From Tetracladium setigerum (Eukaryota; Ascomycota; Leotiomycetes; Helotiales): a stretch of 64,000 nucleotides of DNA. A program made the translations under genes and the position numbers. Below, one piece after another: positions 44,501 through 56,564 of this stretch (its first letter is position 1; every line of letters begins with the position of its first letter). The notes under the pieces are model-generated. The model searched no databases, was not told where the DNA came from, and saw only the letters and a list, made by a program, of their open reading frames with translations. Location of the stretch: positions 744,001 to 808,000 of the forward strand of contig PZJY01000005.1 of the NCBI GenBank assembly GCA_031472005.1, read 5' to 3'.

Positions 44501-46144
44501 GAAGAATTGCGATCTGAACTGAACAGACAGACCTCCGTCCGGATGAGGAAGGTTGCCTGTTGATCCCTGCATGAGACAGGAGACCTGCAGACAGTGTTGA
44601 TGGCTGGTCCAATGAGAAGTCAACAGTTGCCAAGCAATGTTTGATGAACCTGATGAACAAACTAACTTCAAGAATGTGAACAGAATCTATCTATTCAATC
44701 ACATGGAAAGAGACTTTGAATAATAGGGTTGCGTGAAACGACTATGCACAGTACTTGGTCGTTGTGCTCTTCTTTTCCTGCCCCCAATTCCACATCTGGA
44801 TTGCCGGTCGGTGTTCTTCTTGTGGCTGCTGTGGCGGCATTGCTAGAAACGAAGTCATTTTGAGAGAGGAAGACGACATCCATCTTCTTATCTTTCGCCG
44901 TCCACTTTTTAGACTTGCATGCCTTGGGGGATGGATTCAAGCAGGTCTTGGAAGAAGTAAGATTCTTTGGAGGGCTATCATTCATTCATGCCCAACCCGT
45001 GAAGAACAATTAATTTAGAACGAATTGCTGTATGCAAACGCATAGCATGCATGGTACGGACCTCCGTGCGCTGTTCTCTACTGCAGAATCAAATCTTGCC
45101 AAGTATTCTTTGGATCTGATTATCTTGGATAGATCTTGGAGACCTAAAAAGGCTAAATGAAGTAAGTATCTGAATAGTAGTGTGATATGAGTTTTCTTCG
45201 CTCCACTGATGGAAAGTATTGTTGATGCGACGTTTGTGGTTGAGTTGATTGCGGTAGTCTCTGCTTCTTGTTAGTTCGGAAGAGGCTCAGTCAGTCATGG
45301 GTAGTGGATAAGTACTCACTAAATCTGGGATGTATTTCAGGAGCTAGCAATCCAGTTAGTTAGCCAACCTGCCACCCGTCGATGGCTGAAGAGGTGATGA
45401 CTTTCCCTCTATCGCGTCTTCTTCAAAGAGAACTCAACGTGCATAGGTATATATGAGGTTCAGAATGACCCAGATATCTGAGTAGGTAGTTTGACGGGGT
45501 GTGTCTGTACAGATAGTTTCGGTGGATTTTTAGATTCTTTTGCATGATTCTTATTTAGATAGATCGCTTGCTGGCCATCACATGATAGCCGGCAGCCCCC
45601 TTTATATAGGCCTCTAGTACCTTCCAATCAAAAGCTCGCGCTCCTTTTTCCCTCCTAAAAGCTAGCTTTTGGATGTGACCGTAGTACGTGTAGGAGTTGC
45701 CTGTGACCTAGCTGTACGATCAGGCTAGTATGCCAGAGTGGAGCAGATGATTTGTGTTACATGCATGCTTGTTATTTCGGTATTCTACGTTCTGAGTTGC
45801 AACCCTTTTACAGTAGTCAATCGAGATTCTTTTTGACAAGACCTCAGGTCTGAGAGCATCGCACGTGCAAATCTCGTGATATCTTTCACAGATTGTGGGA
45901 ATGCCATCCATGGCACAGTACTCCGTAGACCACTCCGTATTGTCATTGGCCCAGCCATGAGTTTGCAGGTGCCCATGTACTTACGTAAAGACACCTGAGG
46001 TACCCATTCGACCACATGAATTGTCGAGGTACCTTCCATAGGAACGAGAAATGGAAAGTTATACACGATGTAGCTGGGTACAGTACTTCTCCGCATTTAG
46101 ACTAAATAATGTCGAAATTCAGTATTGATTCGTTGAAAATCTAC
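41533..46144. other. Gene-poor region, first part
   Basis: About 4.6 kb with only short, mutually overlapping ORFs. It includes C/T-rich leader-like sequence upstream of the small membrane protein and several short TACTGTACAGTA-like palindromes (for example near 43640). No tRNA, rRNA or transposase remnant identified. Confidence 0.45.
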
Positions 46145-46271
46145 TAGTACTCGTACTAAGCAGTCTTTTTGTCTCGCTTAAAAGTTAAGCGAGATTTACG
46201 GAGTTCGTAAAAGAGGGCACCGTATTAGTACGGTGTCCCTTCCATCAGTGTTTGGATCTATCACGTGATAG
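46145..46271. repeat. Cluster of four short inverted repeats
   Basis: Stems at 46145-46158 (6 bp, 2-nt loop), 46172-46194 (10 bp perfect, 3-nt loop), 46214-46240 (11 bp with one bulge) and a 14-bp perfect palindrome at 46258-46271 centred on CACGTG. They fall within 127 bp in otherwise unstructured sequence. Confidence 0.7.
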
Positions 46272-47956
46272 CTGTAAATTTCTGCAGCCTTGGCGCGCTA
46301 GTACGTCGTGCTCTTAACGGAGATGATTCTCTCGAGCTTGTTTCCTTTTCTTCTTTTTCTCTTCATCAAAAGCTATCGGAGCCATGCCACGACCACCACT
46401 TCGAATTTTCAACAGTGTGGGTTGCCAGCACCTCTAGGGGTGTGAGGTTCTGTAGACCGAGTTATATCACTCCTCGATAGGAAGCTTGTTTCCCGTGTTG
46501 TCTTCTTAATTGAGGGCGAGGGGATTTGAGTGTCGATGACGGGAGACAGACAACAACAAAATCCGCGGCGGATGTTTGCGAGGGAAAAAAAAGTCTGCGA
46601 GGGACTAAGGGTGGCAGGAAGTACACACGTTTATCGCGGAGGTTTGTGGGAAGGGGGAGGAGAAGGAAGCTGGCACACGCGGACGCCGACTCTGCAAATC
46701 TATGGCAGTCGAAGACATCGTGGATACGGGCCTGGATACAAGGTGAGGGAAGGACTTTTTATAATTTCAAGTAATCAAATGCAAAGTTTTCATGAATTTT
46801 CCAATGGTCCCTGCAGCTTTCATTTGTGCTAGCAGCAGCTTTCTTCATACAGCAAGTTCATACAATGTGCTCGCATGTTTCTCCACAAAGTTCACATAAC
46901 GAAGGGCAACGCGTGATTCCACATCTGATCTTACCGTGGGTATAAACCCACCTCGAGAAAATGATTTCCTCTAAATTATTTGCATCGCAGGTTTGTGCAA
47001 AAGTTGGGGAAAGGTGTCTTCAAAGATAAACTTCCGTGCAATTCTTTTCAAATGTCTGGATCGAGCTGTCTGAGTGGCTTGCCGTAGATCGGCCTTCGCT
47101 CCAGCTCTCAGCCTTGTCACAACCTCAAGCCTTGTTGCACCTCATTTTCTCTGCTCCTTGCTTTCTAACAACCGAAAAATATATTTAACCAATTCCCAAG
47201 CTAGTTTAAATGGTTTACAACATGGCAGGTTCACTTCGTCACAAGTGCACCAGTTTTATTAACTAATATTGGCCCATTAACGACGACGCCCAGAAACAGG
47301 GCTCTCCATCAACATTATTACAGCCGCACGCGACAACTCCAGCATCCGCGGAGGATAGAGCAGGCAGAATCATCTTCGGAAAAACCACACTCATTTCAGC
47401 AATTCATTGGTTAACACGCTGTTCATTTATGCCAGGTTCAATATACGCAAATACAACCCACGGAACAACTTCATATCACCTGCTATATCCCCCGGAGCGA
47501 CAACAGAGATTCCCACCAATAATCAGCGCTTGTGCGAAGCCGCAATATATATCCCCGCAACCCCCTTAGAATCTGATACGGTTGTTAGATGAAGAAATTG
47601 CTTACCGCAATTTAAGCAATGAATTAAAGCTTGATAAGATGCTTCTGAAATCGTGGGGGAGCGAGAGGACTTGCTTGCTACACATGATCCCCCTCAATTT
47701 GTACTGTGGGGAGATGTACCCCACAAGCTCTTCAACCGGCGGAGAAACTCTTGGTACAATATAAGTGTTCTTGGTGCAATATGGAATGAAACTTGGCTCT
47801 ATGACCCTGAACTGGGTTCATTTCAACGGTGTTGTCTGATTTTTTTGGGCATATAAACTCGTCCATTCTCCAAAACAATCGTTTCAACTCAGCCCATCAC
47901 TGCCATCAGCCGTCTCTTTTTCATTCTGATACCAACGAAAATCCCAGTCTTTCGCC
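46272..47956. other. Gene-poor region, second part, and PL3 promoter
   Basis: 1.7 kb without a supportable gene. The last 100 bp before 47957 are C/A-rich, as expected for a leader (CAACTCAGCCCATCAC). Confidence 0.45.
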
Positions 47957-49254
47957 ATGAAGAACTCTGTTGCTATCATTCTAGCGGCTTACGCTGCCGG
48001 TGCATTCGCTGCCGTTCCTGCATACGGGAAGTGTGGAGGGTAAATATGCCCAAGCTAGTTATGGTATTTTCTGACAATGCTAATACCAATTGAAGAATCG
48101 ACTATACTGGAGAGACAACTTGTGTATCAGGTTACACCTGCGTATACTCCAATGACTATTACTCCCAGTGTGTTCCAGGCACCGCTGCGACAACAACAAA
48201 GTCGACTACAACAACTTCCAAGACAACTACCAGCAGCTTGAAGACCACTACCAGCAGCGCAAAGACAACTACTAGCAGCTCAAAAACGACTACTAGCAGT
48301 TCAAAGACAACGACCAGCAGCTCAAAGACCACCACCAAGGCTGCCACAACTTCTGTAGCGCCAACAAAATTCCCTGCTTCCGCGGGCACAACTGCGCTTC
48401 CAACTGCCAAGCTAATCTCTGGAGTCTTCGATGGTGGAATGTTGAGATGGGAGAGAGATCGTGAGTAGCCGCAACTAAAATATTTACTTGTTAATGAATA
48501 AACCCGCTAACTCACGCTCCCCCAAAAAGCTGTCGTGTGCCAGGGACAAACAGAAACGGGTGAAGAAGATGCCATGTTCATCTTGGAGGACGGTGCGCAC
48601 ATCAAGAACGCTCTCATCGGCGCTTCTCAAGCTGAGGGTATTCATTGCCGTGGTACCTGGTAAGTTCCTTCTTCATTGAGTCTCCTTCCGATCGTCTGAA
48701 ATAATCAACTGACATCCTTTTCCCGCAACAGTACGATTGAAAACGTTTGGTGGCTTGAAATCTGCGAGGACGCAGGAACATTCAAGCAAGCCAGTGGAAC
48801 TTCCTACATCATCGGAGGTGGTGCACAGGGCGCAGACGACAAGGTCTTCCAATTCAATGGTCGCGGAACGGTCAATATCAAGAACTTCTATGTTGAGAAC
48901 TACGGCAAGCTGATCCGCTCTTGCGGTGACTGCGATGGCAACGGTGGACCACGAAATGTTGTCATTGATGGTGTTTACGCTACCAAAGGTGGTGGTTCCA
49001 AGGGAGGACCACTTTGTGGAATCAATACAAACTATGGAGGTAAGGCATCATCTCCTTCAGCCCTTTTCAGATGGGGAGTTCTTTTTAATACTGACTGACG
49101 AATGCTAGATACCTGCCGCATTTCCAACTCTTGCCAGACCGAGGGGAAGACGTGTGATCTGTACAAAGGAGTTACCGATCATAACGGAGAATCCGAAAAG
49201 TTGTCTTCTGGACCTGATAACATCTCATGCTGGGTTACCAACCCAACTTGTTAA
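47957..49254 (+). CDS. Secreted CBM1-pectate lyase (PL3)
   Basis: Cleaves polygalacturonate by beta-elimination; extracellular plant cell-wall degradation. Five exons (47957-48039, 48096-48460, 48530-48659, 48732-49039, 49109-49254) give 343 aa. Signal peptide MKNSVAIILAAYAAGAFA; N-terminal CBM1 (YGKCGG, GETTCVSGYTC, DYYSQC) split by an intron just after CGG; a Lys/Thr/Ser linker; then a PL3 domain with GEEDAMFILEDGAHIKNA, EGIHCRGTCTIENVWW, NFYVENYGKLIRSCG, and many Cys likely in disulfides. The lyase domain is complete to SCWVTNPTC. Intron signals are strong (GCTAAC branch sites). It is separated from other genes by long intergenic regions on its 5' side. Confidence 0.92.
48220..48336 (+). 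repeat. 21-bp coding minisatellite in the PL3 linker
   Basis: Five full 21-bp units and a partial sixth (AAGACAACTACTAGCAGCTC-like) encode KTTTSSS heptads joining CBM1 to the lyase domain. Confidence 0.88.
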
Positions 49255-49947
49255 GCGGAGGGGGGTGTGTGTGTCAGGAATAGGGGGTGGTTGGTAGGCC
49301 GTGCAGTCTAAAAAGAATGGAATTCTATCCTTCAAGGGAAGACTTGATAATTAATACTACTTCCTGGACAGCAAAAATAATGAAGTACCATCAAAGTTCG
49401 TTGTAGAGGTAGTCGCTTGCAGATGTCGAGAGATCACGTGAGGTAGCACATTACGGTGGTGGCTTTTCGAAGATGGCAAAGTTGGCTCGCTTCTTTGTTA
49501 TAAGTATCAGTTCTTGTGCGCTCCCACCATTGCTTGCTTTACGCACCACACCCACTTTTGGCAAAGGTACAGTAGCTCATGCGCAATTATCCGTATTGAG
49601 ATTCCCATGGATGGAAGGTAGTCACGTTCGACGAATCCGAATCGTGGGACTGTGGAAGCAACAGCCGCTAGATTGCGGGGTTGATCGTCCTTCCCCGGAA
49701 TGGCTTAGAACCTACCTGGTACAAATATCGATCTAAAATGACGATATATTTGTCCTACGGGCAAATTAATAAATAAGGTATGCAAGGAGTTATTTGATAA
49801 GCATTGGTTCCTCCTTCCAACAACAAACTTCCTGTCCTGCACGATTATTCGGGCATCTTTGAGCATCTCTCAGCATCACGAATGGCCCTTAATTAATCAC
49901 CAGCCATATTCCAAACCATCACGTGTATCAAACTACTCAAACAAGCC
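49255..49947. other. Intergenic between PL3 and MFS genes
   Basis: Tandemly oriented neighbours; holds the PL3 3' UTR and MFS promoter. No gene seen. Confidence 0.45.
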
Positions 49948-51874
49948 AGTGAGACCTCCAACTTATAATCTCGAAGGGTGTTTGCTGACTTGGTTCCATT
50001 ATTAGTGGCACCCAGACATGAAATATCTTCACCAGCAGTAGATCCTGGACCATCGAGTCCAGAGTACGGGAGTGATGATACCATGCTCGAGCAAAGAGTA
50101 TCTACTAACGAGAGAGTACCAGAAGAGCACTTCGCTGTCTCAGATGTCGTCGACGAGGTTGCCGCCATCCCAAAAGGCACGGTAGATCCGGTCTATGAAG
50201 CCAAGGCTCGTATTCTAAACCACGCGGTATGTTTCGCAGCTACCTAGAACACACATCATACTAATATTGGGCATATAGATCCAAGAGATAGGAATGGGAT
50301 GGTATCAATGGCAGCTTTTCATAGTCGTGGGCTTCGGCTGGGCAAATGACAATCTGTGGCCGATTATCACTTCCCTCATCTGTTGGTCCTAGTCTCCAAG
50401 CAAGACGAGTTTGCTAATTAAGACCAGTCACACCCGTTGCCAACGAGTTTCTTCCAAACCGTCCAGCTCTACTCTCGCTATCTCAGAACATCGGTTTGTT
50501 GATCGGAGCAATGTTCTGGGGATTTGGATGTGATATCTTCGGCCGAAAAATGGGCTTCAATTTGACATTGGGATTCACTTCCGTCTTCGGTCTCGTCGCC
50601 GCAGGAGCACCTTCATTTGCTGCCATCGGAACATTCGCTGCTCTGTGGAGTTTCGGAGTTGGAGGTAATCTTCCTGTTGATTCTGCAATTTTTCTCGAAT
50701 TCCTGCCGGGCTCACATCAATACCTCCTCACAATCTTGTCTGTGTATTGGGCCTTAGCTCAGCTCCTGGCAAATCTCGTCGCCTGGCCACTTCTATCAAA
50801 ATTCTCCTGTGAACAGGATGAGCTCTGTACGAAACAGAAGAATATGGGTTGGAGGTATCTGATCATCACGATGGGCGGTTTCTCCATGATTCAATTCTTC
50901 ATTCGATTTGCTTGCTTCCACATTTTTGAGTCTCCAAAGTATCTGATGGGGAAGGGGAGAGATGAGGAAGCTGTGCGCGTTGTTCACGAGGTTGCTCGAC
51001 GAAACGGAAAGACCTCAGCTCGTATGTGCTTGACCGCAAAATCACAGATGAATACTACTTACGGTTCCCAGTGACACTTGCAGATCTTCAAGCATGCGAG
51101 CACCACCTCGGAGGGACTCAGCATACAGATGCTGCCGCTGCCATCAAACGCAAGCTCGAGAAGATCAACCTCTCTCACGTTCGAGCCCTCTTCGCTACTC
51201 GCAAATTGGCTCTTTCGACTGGCCTCATGATTGCAATCTGGGGATTAATCGGCCTCGCCTATCCACTATACAACGCCTTTCTCCCTTACATCCAAGCGAC
51301 CCGCGGAGCTGATTTCGGCGATGGGTCAACAAACATCACCTACCGTAATTCACTCATCATCTCTTCGCTCGGAATCCCAGGTGCTCTCATCGGCGCGGCT
51401 CTCGTTGAAGTCAAGGGCTTTGGACGAAAGGGAACATTGGCCTTGAGCACCGTCCTTACTGGAATTTTCTTGTATTGTAGCACGACTGCTCTCACTAGCC
51501 AAGCCTTGCTCGGATGGAATTGCGGATTCAATTTCAGTAGTAACGTTATGTTTGCGGTCTTGTATGCATACACCCCTGAGATCTTCCCTACGAAGGATAG
51601 AGGAACGGGCAATGCGTTGACAGCGACTGCCAATCGAATATTTGGAGTTATGGCTGTGAGTTTTCTCTCGACTTCCACTTGGCATCTTGCAATAATTGCT
51701 TTCTTCCCCATCCTTGATTGTCCTTCCGTCTGACTGTTCAAATAGCCTATCATTGCGATGTTTGCCAATTTGAAGACGGCCGCGCCAGTATACACGAGTG
51801 GGGCACTGTTCCTTGTTGCAGGTGTACTGGTCCTCCTTCTTCCATTTGAGAGTCAGGGCAAGGCAAGTCTATAA
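49948..51874 (+). CDS. MFS transporter
   Basis: Twelve-helix major facilitator, substrate unknown. The secure part is 50083-51874: exons to 50226, 50279-50381, 50428-51021, 51072-51655, 51746-51874 with 52-, 46-, 50- and 90-nt introns. Visible: GWYQWQLFIVVGFGWANDNLW (helix 1), FGRKMGFNLTLGF (loop 2-3 motif), SFGVGGNLPVDSAIFLEFLP, and a C-terminal helix ending LLLPFESQGKASL. Upstream, a 57-nt intron (49949-50005, GTGAGA, GCTGAC branch, ATTAG) would join A49948 to TG50006, forming ATG and MAPRHEISSPA, giving 543 aa in frame; the internal ATG 50083 is the alternative start. The type of helices and the NLPVD segment suggest a general-substrate/SV2-like subfamily. Confidence 0.82.
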
Positions 51875-52898
51875 TATGAGACAATGCGGTTTTTTTAATA
51901 TAAGAATTCATGACGAATTATTGTACTGTTTCGTAATTAGTGAAGGTTATGGCCAGAATCGATAGAACTATTGATTGTACTGTACCTGCACACCGAACAA
52001 ATTTCTGTCTACTCTGTTTTAAAGGTTGACGACTGTTGATGGAAAGATTTTACCTCGGCAAATCTCATTCGGTATTTCGAAGTCGAGATTGACTCATTGA
52101 GAGAGTGGCCATGTTTTTCCACACCTTCAGGAATTTCTTCCAGGACCCATTTCCAAGTTGAATTGTGCAGTTTGAGGGTTTGAGCATGTTCAATGATTTT
52201 TACATCCACTCTTAAGGTTCGTAGACTGTGAAAGATAAGAGAAAATCTGATCACAAGAAGGCTTTTCCTCTGGGGAAGGAGGTGGTTGATTGTCCTTTCA
52301 ACCATCAAAAACGGCCCCCAAATACCACGATCCACCATGAAGATTATAAAGCAAGAAAAAGGCAAAACGCCCGCTTCGGCCCCCAACAAAATTCATGAAC
52401 AGTAATATGGTATCAAGATTTATCCTGGTCCTTTATCCCGGATTAAGGAAAACACTTGCAGATATAATAACTGCCGACCTGCATGGGAAGGGCCAATGAA
52501 GAATCTCCCCACAATCCAACCCCTGGAACCGAATTCTCAGCTCGGCATAAACCCCTAAAACTGACAAAGTGTTGTCAGCGACTTGCTTGCTTGAATCATA
52601 ATTTAGCCAGCGAATGAATTTGATTTTAGGGGTTGATTGTTATTGTTGATAGGTGGGTTTGGAGCGAGCTGTTGGCTTGTTTTGGGTTTGAGGAGATGGG
52701 AAGGAGGGAGGGATGGAGAAGGCTGCTCCGTAGGGCTGAAGATTCCCTGTTTTTTTGTCCTTTAAACTTCCTGTTCTTTCCTTTCGTTCTTTCTTTCCTG
52801 TGTCGATATATTTTTACTCTGTTCTGCTCTTGTTACGCTTTTAGAGATCTAAAACCGTATTCAATTGGATTTGATCATCATTCCAACATCTCGCCAAA
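51875..52898. other. Intergenic between two MFS genes
   Basis: 1 kb with no supported gene. The 126-codon open frame on the minus strand at 52009-52389 lacks start context and family signal. A T-rich leader precedes 52899. Confidence 0.45.
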
Positions 52899-54905
52899 AT
52901 GGCAATATCAACCACCACCACCAACGATGGCAACGAGAAACCCTCACACCCACCAGTCGAACCAACTGTCCAAGAACTACCACAACAGTCAGTCTCCCCC
53001 GATCTCACAAATCTCACCGATCTCGACGAAGCATTCGCATTCCTCCACTCCCACCCCCAAGCACCACAGCTCCTCCAAGAAGGCACAGCCATCTTCACCT
53101 CCCCCGCCTCGCTCAAAGCGCTAGAGCGGAAAATCGATCTTGCCATCGCGCCTATCCTGGCTGTGGTTTATTTCTTGCAGTTCTTGGATAAGACGACTTT
53201 GCAGTTTACGGCTGTGATGGGTATCAGGGAGGATACGAAATTGGAAGGGATGGATTATTCGGTTGTTAGTTTGGTGTTTTATTTAGGTGGGTTTTTGTTT
53301 GTTTTGCTTCTTTACCTTATTTTCGCAAATGGTTCGTTCTGTGGAGTTTTTGTGCTCGAGGGCATGGTGTATGTTAGGATTGGTGGATTGGATATGATTT
53401 CTCTGTTATTTACACACTTTGGATTCTGAAAAGAGTGTTGAATGACCATAAGAAGAAGTAGTGGAAAGAGTGAAAAGTCTCGTCTCTTTCAGCACCTATG
53501 GTTGTTCAACACTCGCTAGAGAGATAGAAGGTCGAAAACCATCGCCTTTTTATTCCCAACCCATCTCAGAAATTATAATACACAGTCGTGGCGGGAGGAA
53601 AACTACTTCTTTTCTGTGTTAACGAGATATACAGGCTTCCTCCTCGCCGAGTTCCCTACCCAATACCTCGCCCAACGCACATCTCGTCTAGCACTCTACC
53701 TCGGCATCAACATCATCCTCTGGGGCATCATCCTCGCCAGCCACGCAGCATGCACCAACTTCATCGGCCTCGTCATAGTCCGCACCCTCCTCGGTATTTT
53801 CGAATCCTGCGTTGCGCCCATCCTCATCCTGATCATCTCTATGTGGTATCCTAAATCCACGCAAGGTCGTCGCATCTCTTGGTTCTACATGTGCAATTAT
53901 ATCGCCATTATCTTCGGTGGCTTCGTGAGCTATGGCGTCAGTTTCACCCATGGTAGAATCGCGAGTTGGAGGGTTTTCTTCTTGGCTATTGGGATTTTGA
54001 CCGTGTTGGTTGGTGTGCTGGTTTGTGTCTTGTTGCCGGATAGTCCTGTTCGAGCGAAGGGCTTCACGGATGCAGAGAAAGTCGCCGTGCTACTCAGAGT
54101 GAAGAGTGATTTTGGTGGAACGCAGAACGCACGGGTGAAGAAAGATCAGGTGTGGGAAACCTTCCGAGACGGGAGGGTTTGGTTGATTTGTATTTGCACT
54201 TTGTTGAGTTCCATCCCGAATGGAGGATTGTCAAACTTTTCGAGTATTTTGTTGACGACCTTTGGATATTCGTCGAAACAGGCACTGATCCTGAACGCGC
54301 CAGGTGGAGCAATTGGATTGGTGACTGTGCTTTTGGTGGGATATTATTCAGACAAATGGGGCGATCGGTCTTCCATTATGTTGCTCTGTATCTTTCCCAC
54401 CATTCTGGGTGCTGGGTTGATGATTGGGTTGTTTAAGGATGGTGTCCCAATCAACAAGGCAGGTCTTCTGGCTGGCGGGTTCTTGTGCGGGACCTTTGGG
54501 GCTAGCTTCATGCTCTTACTAGCGTGGAACGCATCGTAAGTATCCTCTTGTCCGACGCTCTCACATCGTGCTAACTTTTGCAGAAATATCGGTGGGCATA
54601 CAAAGAAAGTCACCATCAACGCCCTCACCCTGGTTTGCTTCAGTATTGGTAATGTTCTCGGTGCGCTGTCATTCCAAGATGACCAGGCTCCTGGTTATCT
54701 CTCCGGCAAGATCAGTATTGCGGTAACTTTGAGTGCACTATGTGTGGTAGTGTTGGTGCTACGATGGTATAATGATACCCTGAACAAAAAGAATGACAGA
54801 ATACTGGAGGCGATGAGCGAGCACGAGAAGGATGAACTCAGAGAAAAGCTGGCGTTCTCCGATATAACGGACAGAAGGAATCCGTTCTTCCGCTACACAC
54901 ACTGA
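52899..54905 (+). CDS. MFS transporter, allantoate permease (Dal5/ACS)-like
   Basis: Anion:cation symporter-type permease, typically for small carboxylates, vitamins or ureido compounds; substrate unknown. Exons 52899-53286, 53635-54535 and 54584-54905 give 536 aa. Family features: ALERKIDLAIAPILAVVYFLQFLDKTTL at helix 1, LAEFPTQYLAQR after helix 2, RTLLGIFESCVAPILILIISMWY, and GVSFTHGRIASWRVFFL. The first intron is 348 nt, far longer than any other here without an insertion, yet the flanking text FYLG/FLLAEFP is contiguous in the family, so no exon seems missing. That intron contains an inverted repeat. The gene is convergent with the 2EXR gene, only 44 bp away. Confidence 0.88.
53433..53514. 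repeat. Long imperfect hairpin inside the large MFS intron
   Basis: An 18-bp outer stem (GAGTGTTGAATGACCATA with its complement at 53497-53514, two mismatches) and an inner 7-bp stem (53464-53470 with 53484-53490) form an 82-nt fold. Confidence 0.7.
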
Positions 54906-54949
54906 TAGCGTCATGTAAATAGAACACTCTAGATTTTAAATAGGTCAAG

Positions 54950-56564
54950 TTATGTCAAAGACAATATACCCTTTTCTATTCGGCGAAGATGTTTCCGGGA
55001 TAGATCCCTGGGCTTCCGTCGTTTCGTAAGAATGAAGTCCGATTCCGACAAGGAAGGATATGTCGGAGCTGGTCCTACCGCGTGCGTAAATACAACAGAT
55101 ACGCTATTGTGCCAGAAAATGCCATGGTGGTCGCCCAAGGACATCGCCTCGCACTGCTGCTCGATGGGTGTGAGATACTCAAGGTGGCCAACAATATCCC
55201 GTGGGTGCATGGAAAAGTTTTCGCATCTCAAATTTATCTCGATAGTTGGAGAGATGTCCCAGGCTTCTCGAACTCGGTCGATAACAAGAAAGACAGGTGT
55301 TTGTGGCGTTACTTCGAGACGGTTCGTACATAATAATTTCTTGGGCTTGTTGAGAACTTCCGTTTGTCTCAGCCCGAGATTAGTTGGATAAATGGAAAAA
55401 CGATATACTAGTGGTATATGATAAGCCATTCTCTGTAGCATCCAATAGTTGTAGGCACTTTCCCTTGACTTTCTCTTCGTATCCGTGGTAATCACTCCAG
55501 CAGAGATCTCAGGTAAGGAACGAGTTGGATCACTATATCTGGCAGCCCATTTCGCCTTCAGTGCAAGTTCTTCCGCGCCGAAACTTGCGCGGTGAGGGCG
55601 TTGATCGTGAATGGCCCTAGTCATGGATGGATCGAAACCTTTGGAGTAGAATGTTACGGATTGATCTAGATCATAGATCTTGGGGTCGAGAACAAGATCG
55701 ATTGTTTCGGAGGGATCATGCCTCTTGAGAACGAAGCTCAGCTTCTTCAAACCTAAGAAAACTGGCAGAATTTGGTCGCACAAATATCGTAGCGATCCCT
55801 CTCCTACATGACCAAATTCTCCAAACATACTGTCATATAAATGAGGATGGAACAGAGCGAGATTCTCGACCTTTTCTAGGTCGCATATTGCTGCCCAGTC
55901 ATACTCGAGACTGTCTTTCCATCTCAAGTCGAGATATAAAGTGTCGGACTTGAAGTCAAACCAAGTTTCTGAACGGAAGGTGGCTGTTCCAAAACTGCGT
56001 GAGTAGACCTCCGAGAATATCTCGAGGGATTCGTGACAGACAGACGGCAGCGCCGGATTTTCATCGGATGTGAACACAATGGGACTGAAACAATGTTCAA
56101 GTACATCGCTTTCTACAGAAGAATCATCTTGGCTGGTTCCATCTCTACAGAGCCCCGCCGGATTGCACCTGGGAGGATCTGGCCGCAAAAGGATGACTCT
56201 TGGACCAGGAAGTGCAAGTTTCCCTGTGGCGTGGATACCACTCATCAGTATACATTAGAGCGTAACCAGACAGACCAGAATATTCTGACTACTTACATAT
56301 ATTAATGCGTAGCTCAGCCGGTAAACTCGAGAACTGAGGGAAGCTGTGGCTGCTTTCGGTTTCCTTCCTCTCACATGAACCGGCAACACGCGGTGGAAAG
56401 GCGAGCTCATCGCTTCCATCAAACGGTTCCTTGCAGTAACAGCATTTCTCTGATAGAACTGAGCACTCATGGTTGCAGTAGTAGCAATGAAATGCTTCGG
56501 ACCCCTCTGGAAATATGTGGGAAAAGAAAGAGTGTTGGGTTAAGTCGGCTGGGGTTTCCGCCAT
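54950..56564 (-). CDS. 2EXR-domain protein with N-terminal Cys cluster
   Basis: Fungal family of unknown function. Exons 56297-56564 and 54950-56223 flank a 73-nt intron (acceptor CCACAG) that completes the hallmark FSSLPAELRINIWKLALPGPRVI. 513 aa. The N-terminus has three closely spaced CxxC-type pairs (CYYCNHEC, CCYCKEPF), a possible zinc ribbon. The second half contains AISNYW-like family text (ESAYNYWMLQRMAY). I chose the CCACAG acceptor because the nearer GATGAG breaks the LRINIW motif. No enzymatic motif. Confidence 0.8.

Noticed and set aside
44129..44671. 180-codon minus-strand frame in the gene-poor stretch
   Set aside because: Overlaps several others equally long; no recognisable motif.
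48159..48410. Val/Leu-rich minus-strand frame that looks like a membrane protein
   Set aside because: Antisense of the Lys/Thr/Ser linker repeats of the PL3 gene.
52009..52389. 126-codon minus-strand frame between the MFS genes
   Set aside because: No family resemblance or transcription context; likely chance.
53587..53854. Pro/His/Arg-rich frame near the second MFS exon
   Set aside because: Alternate frame of a secure transporter exon.
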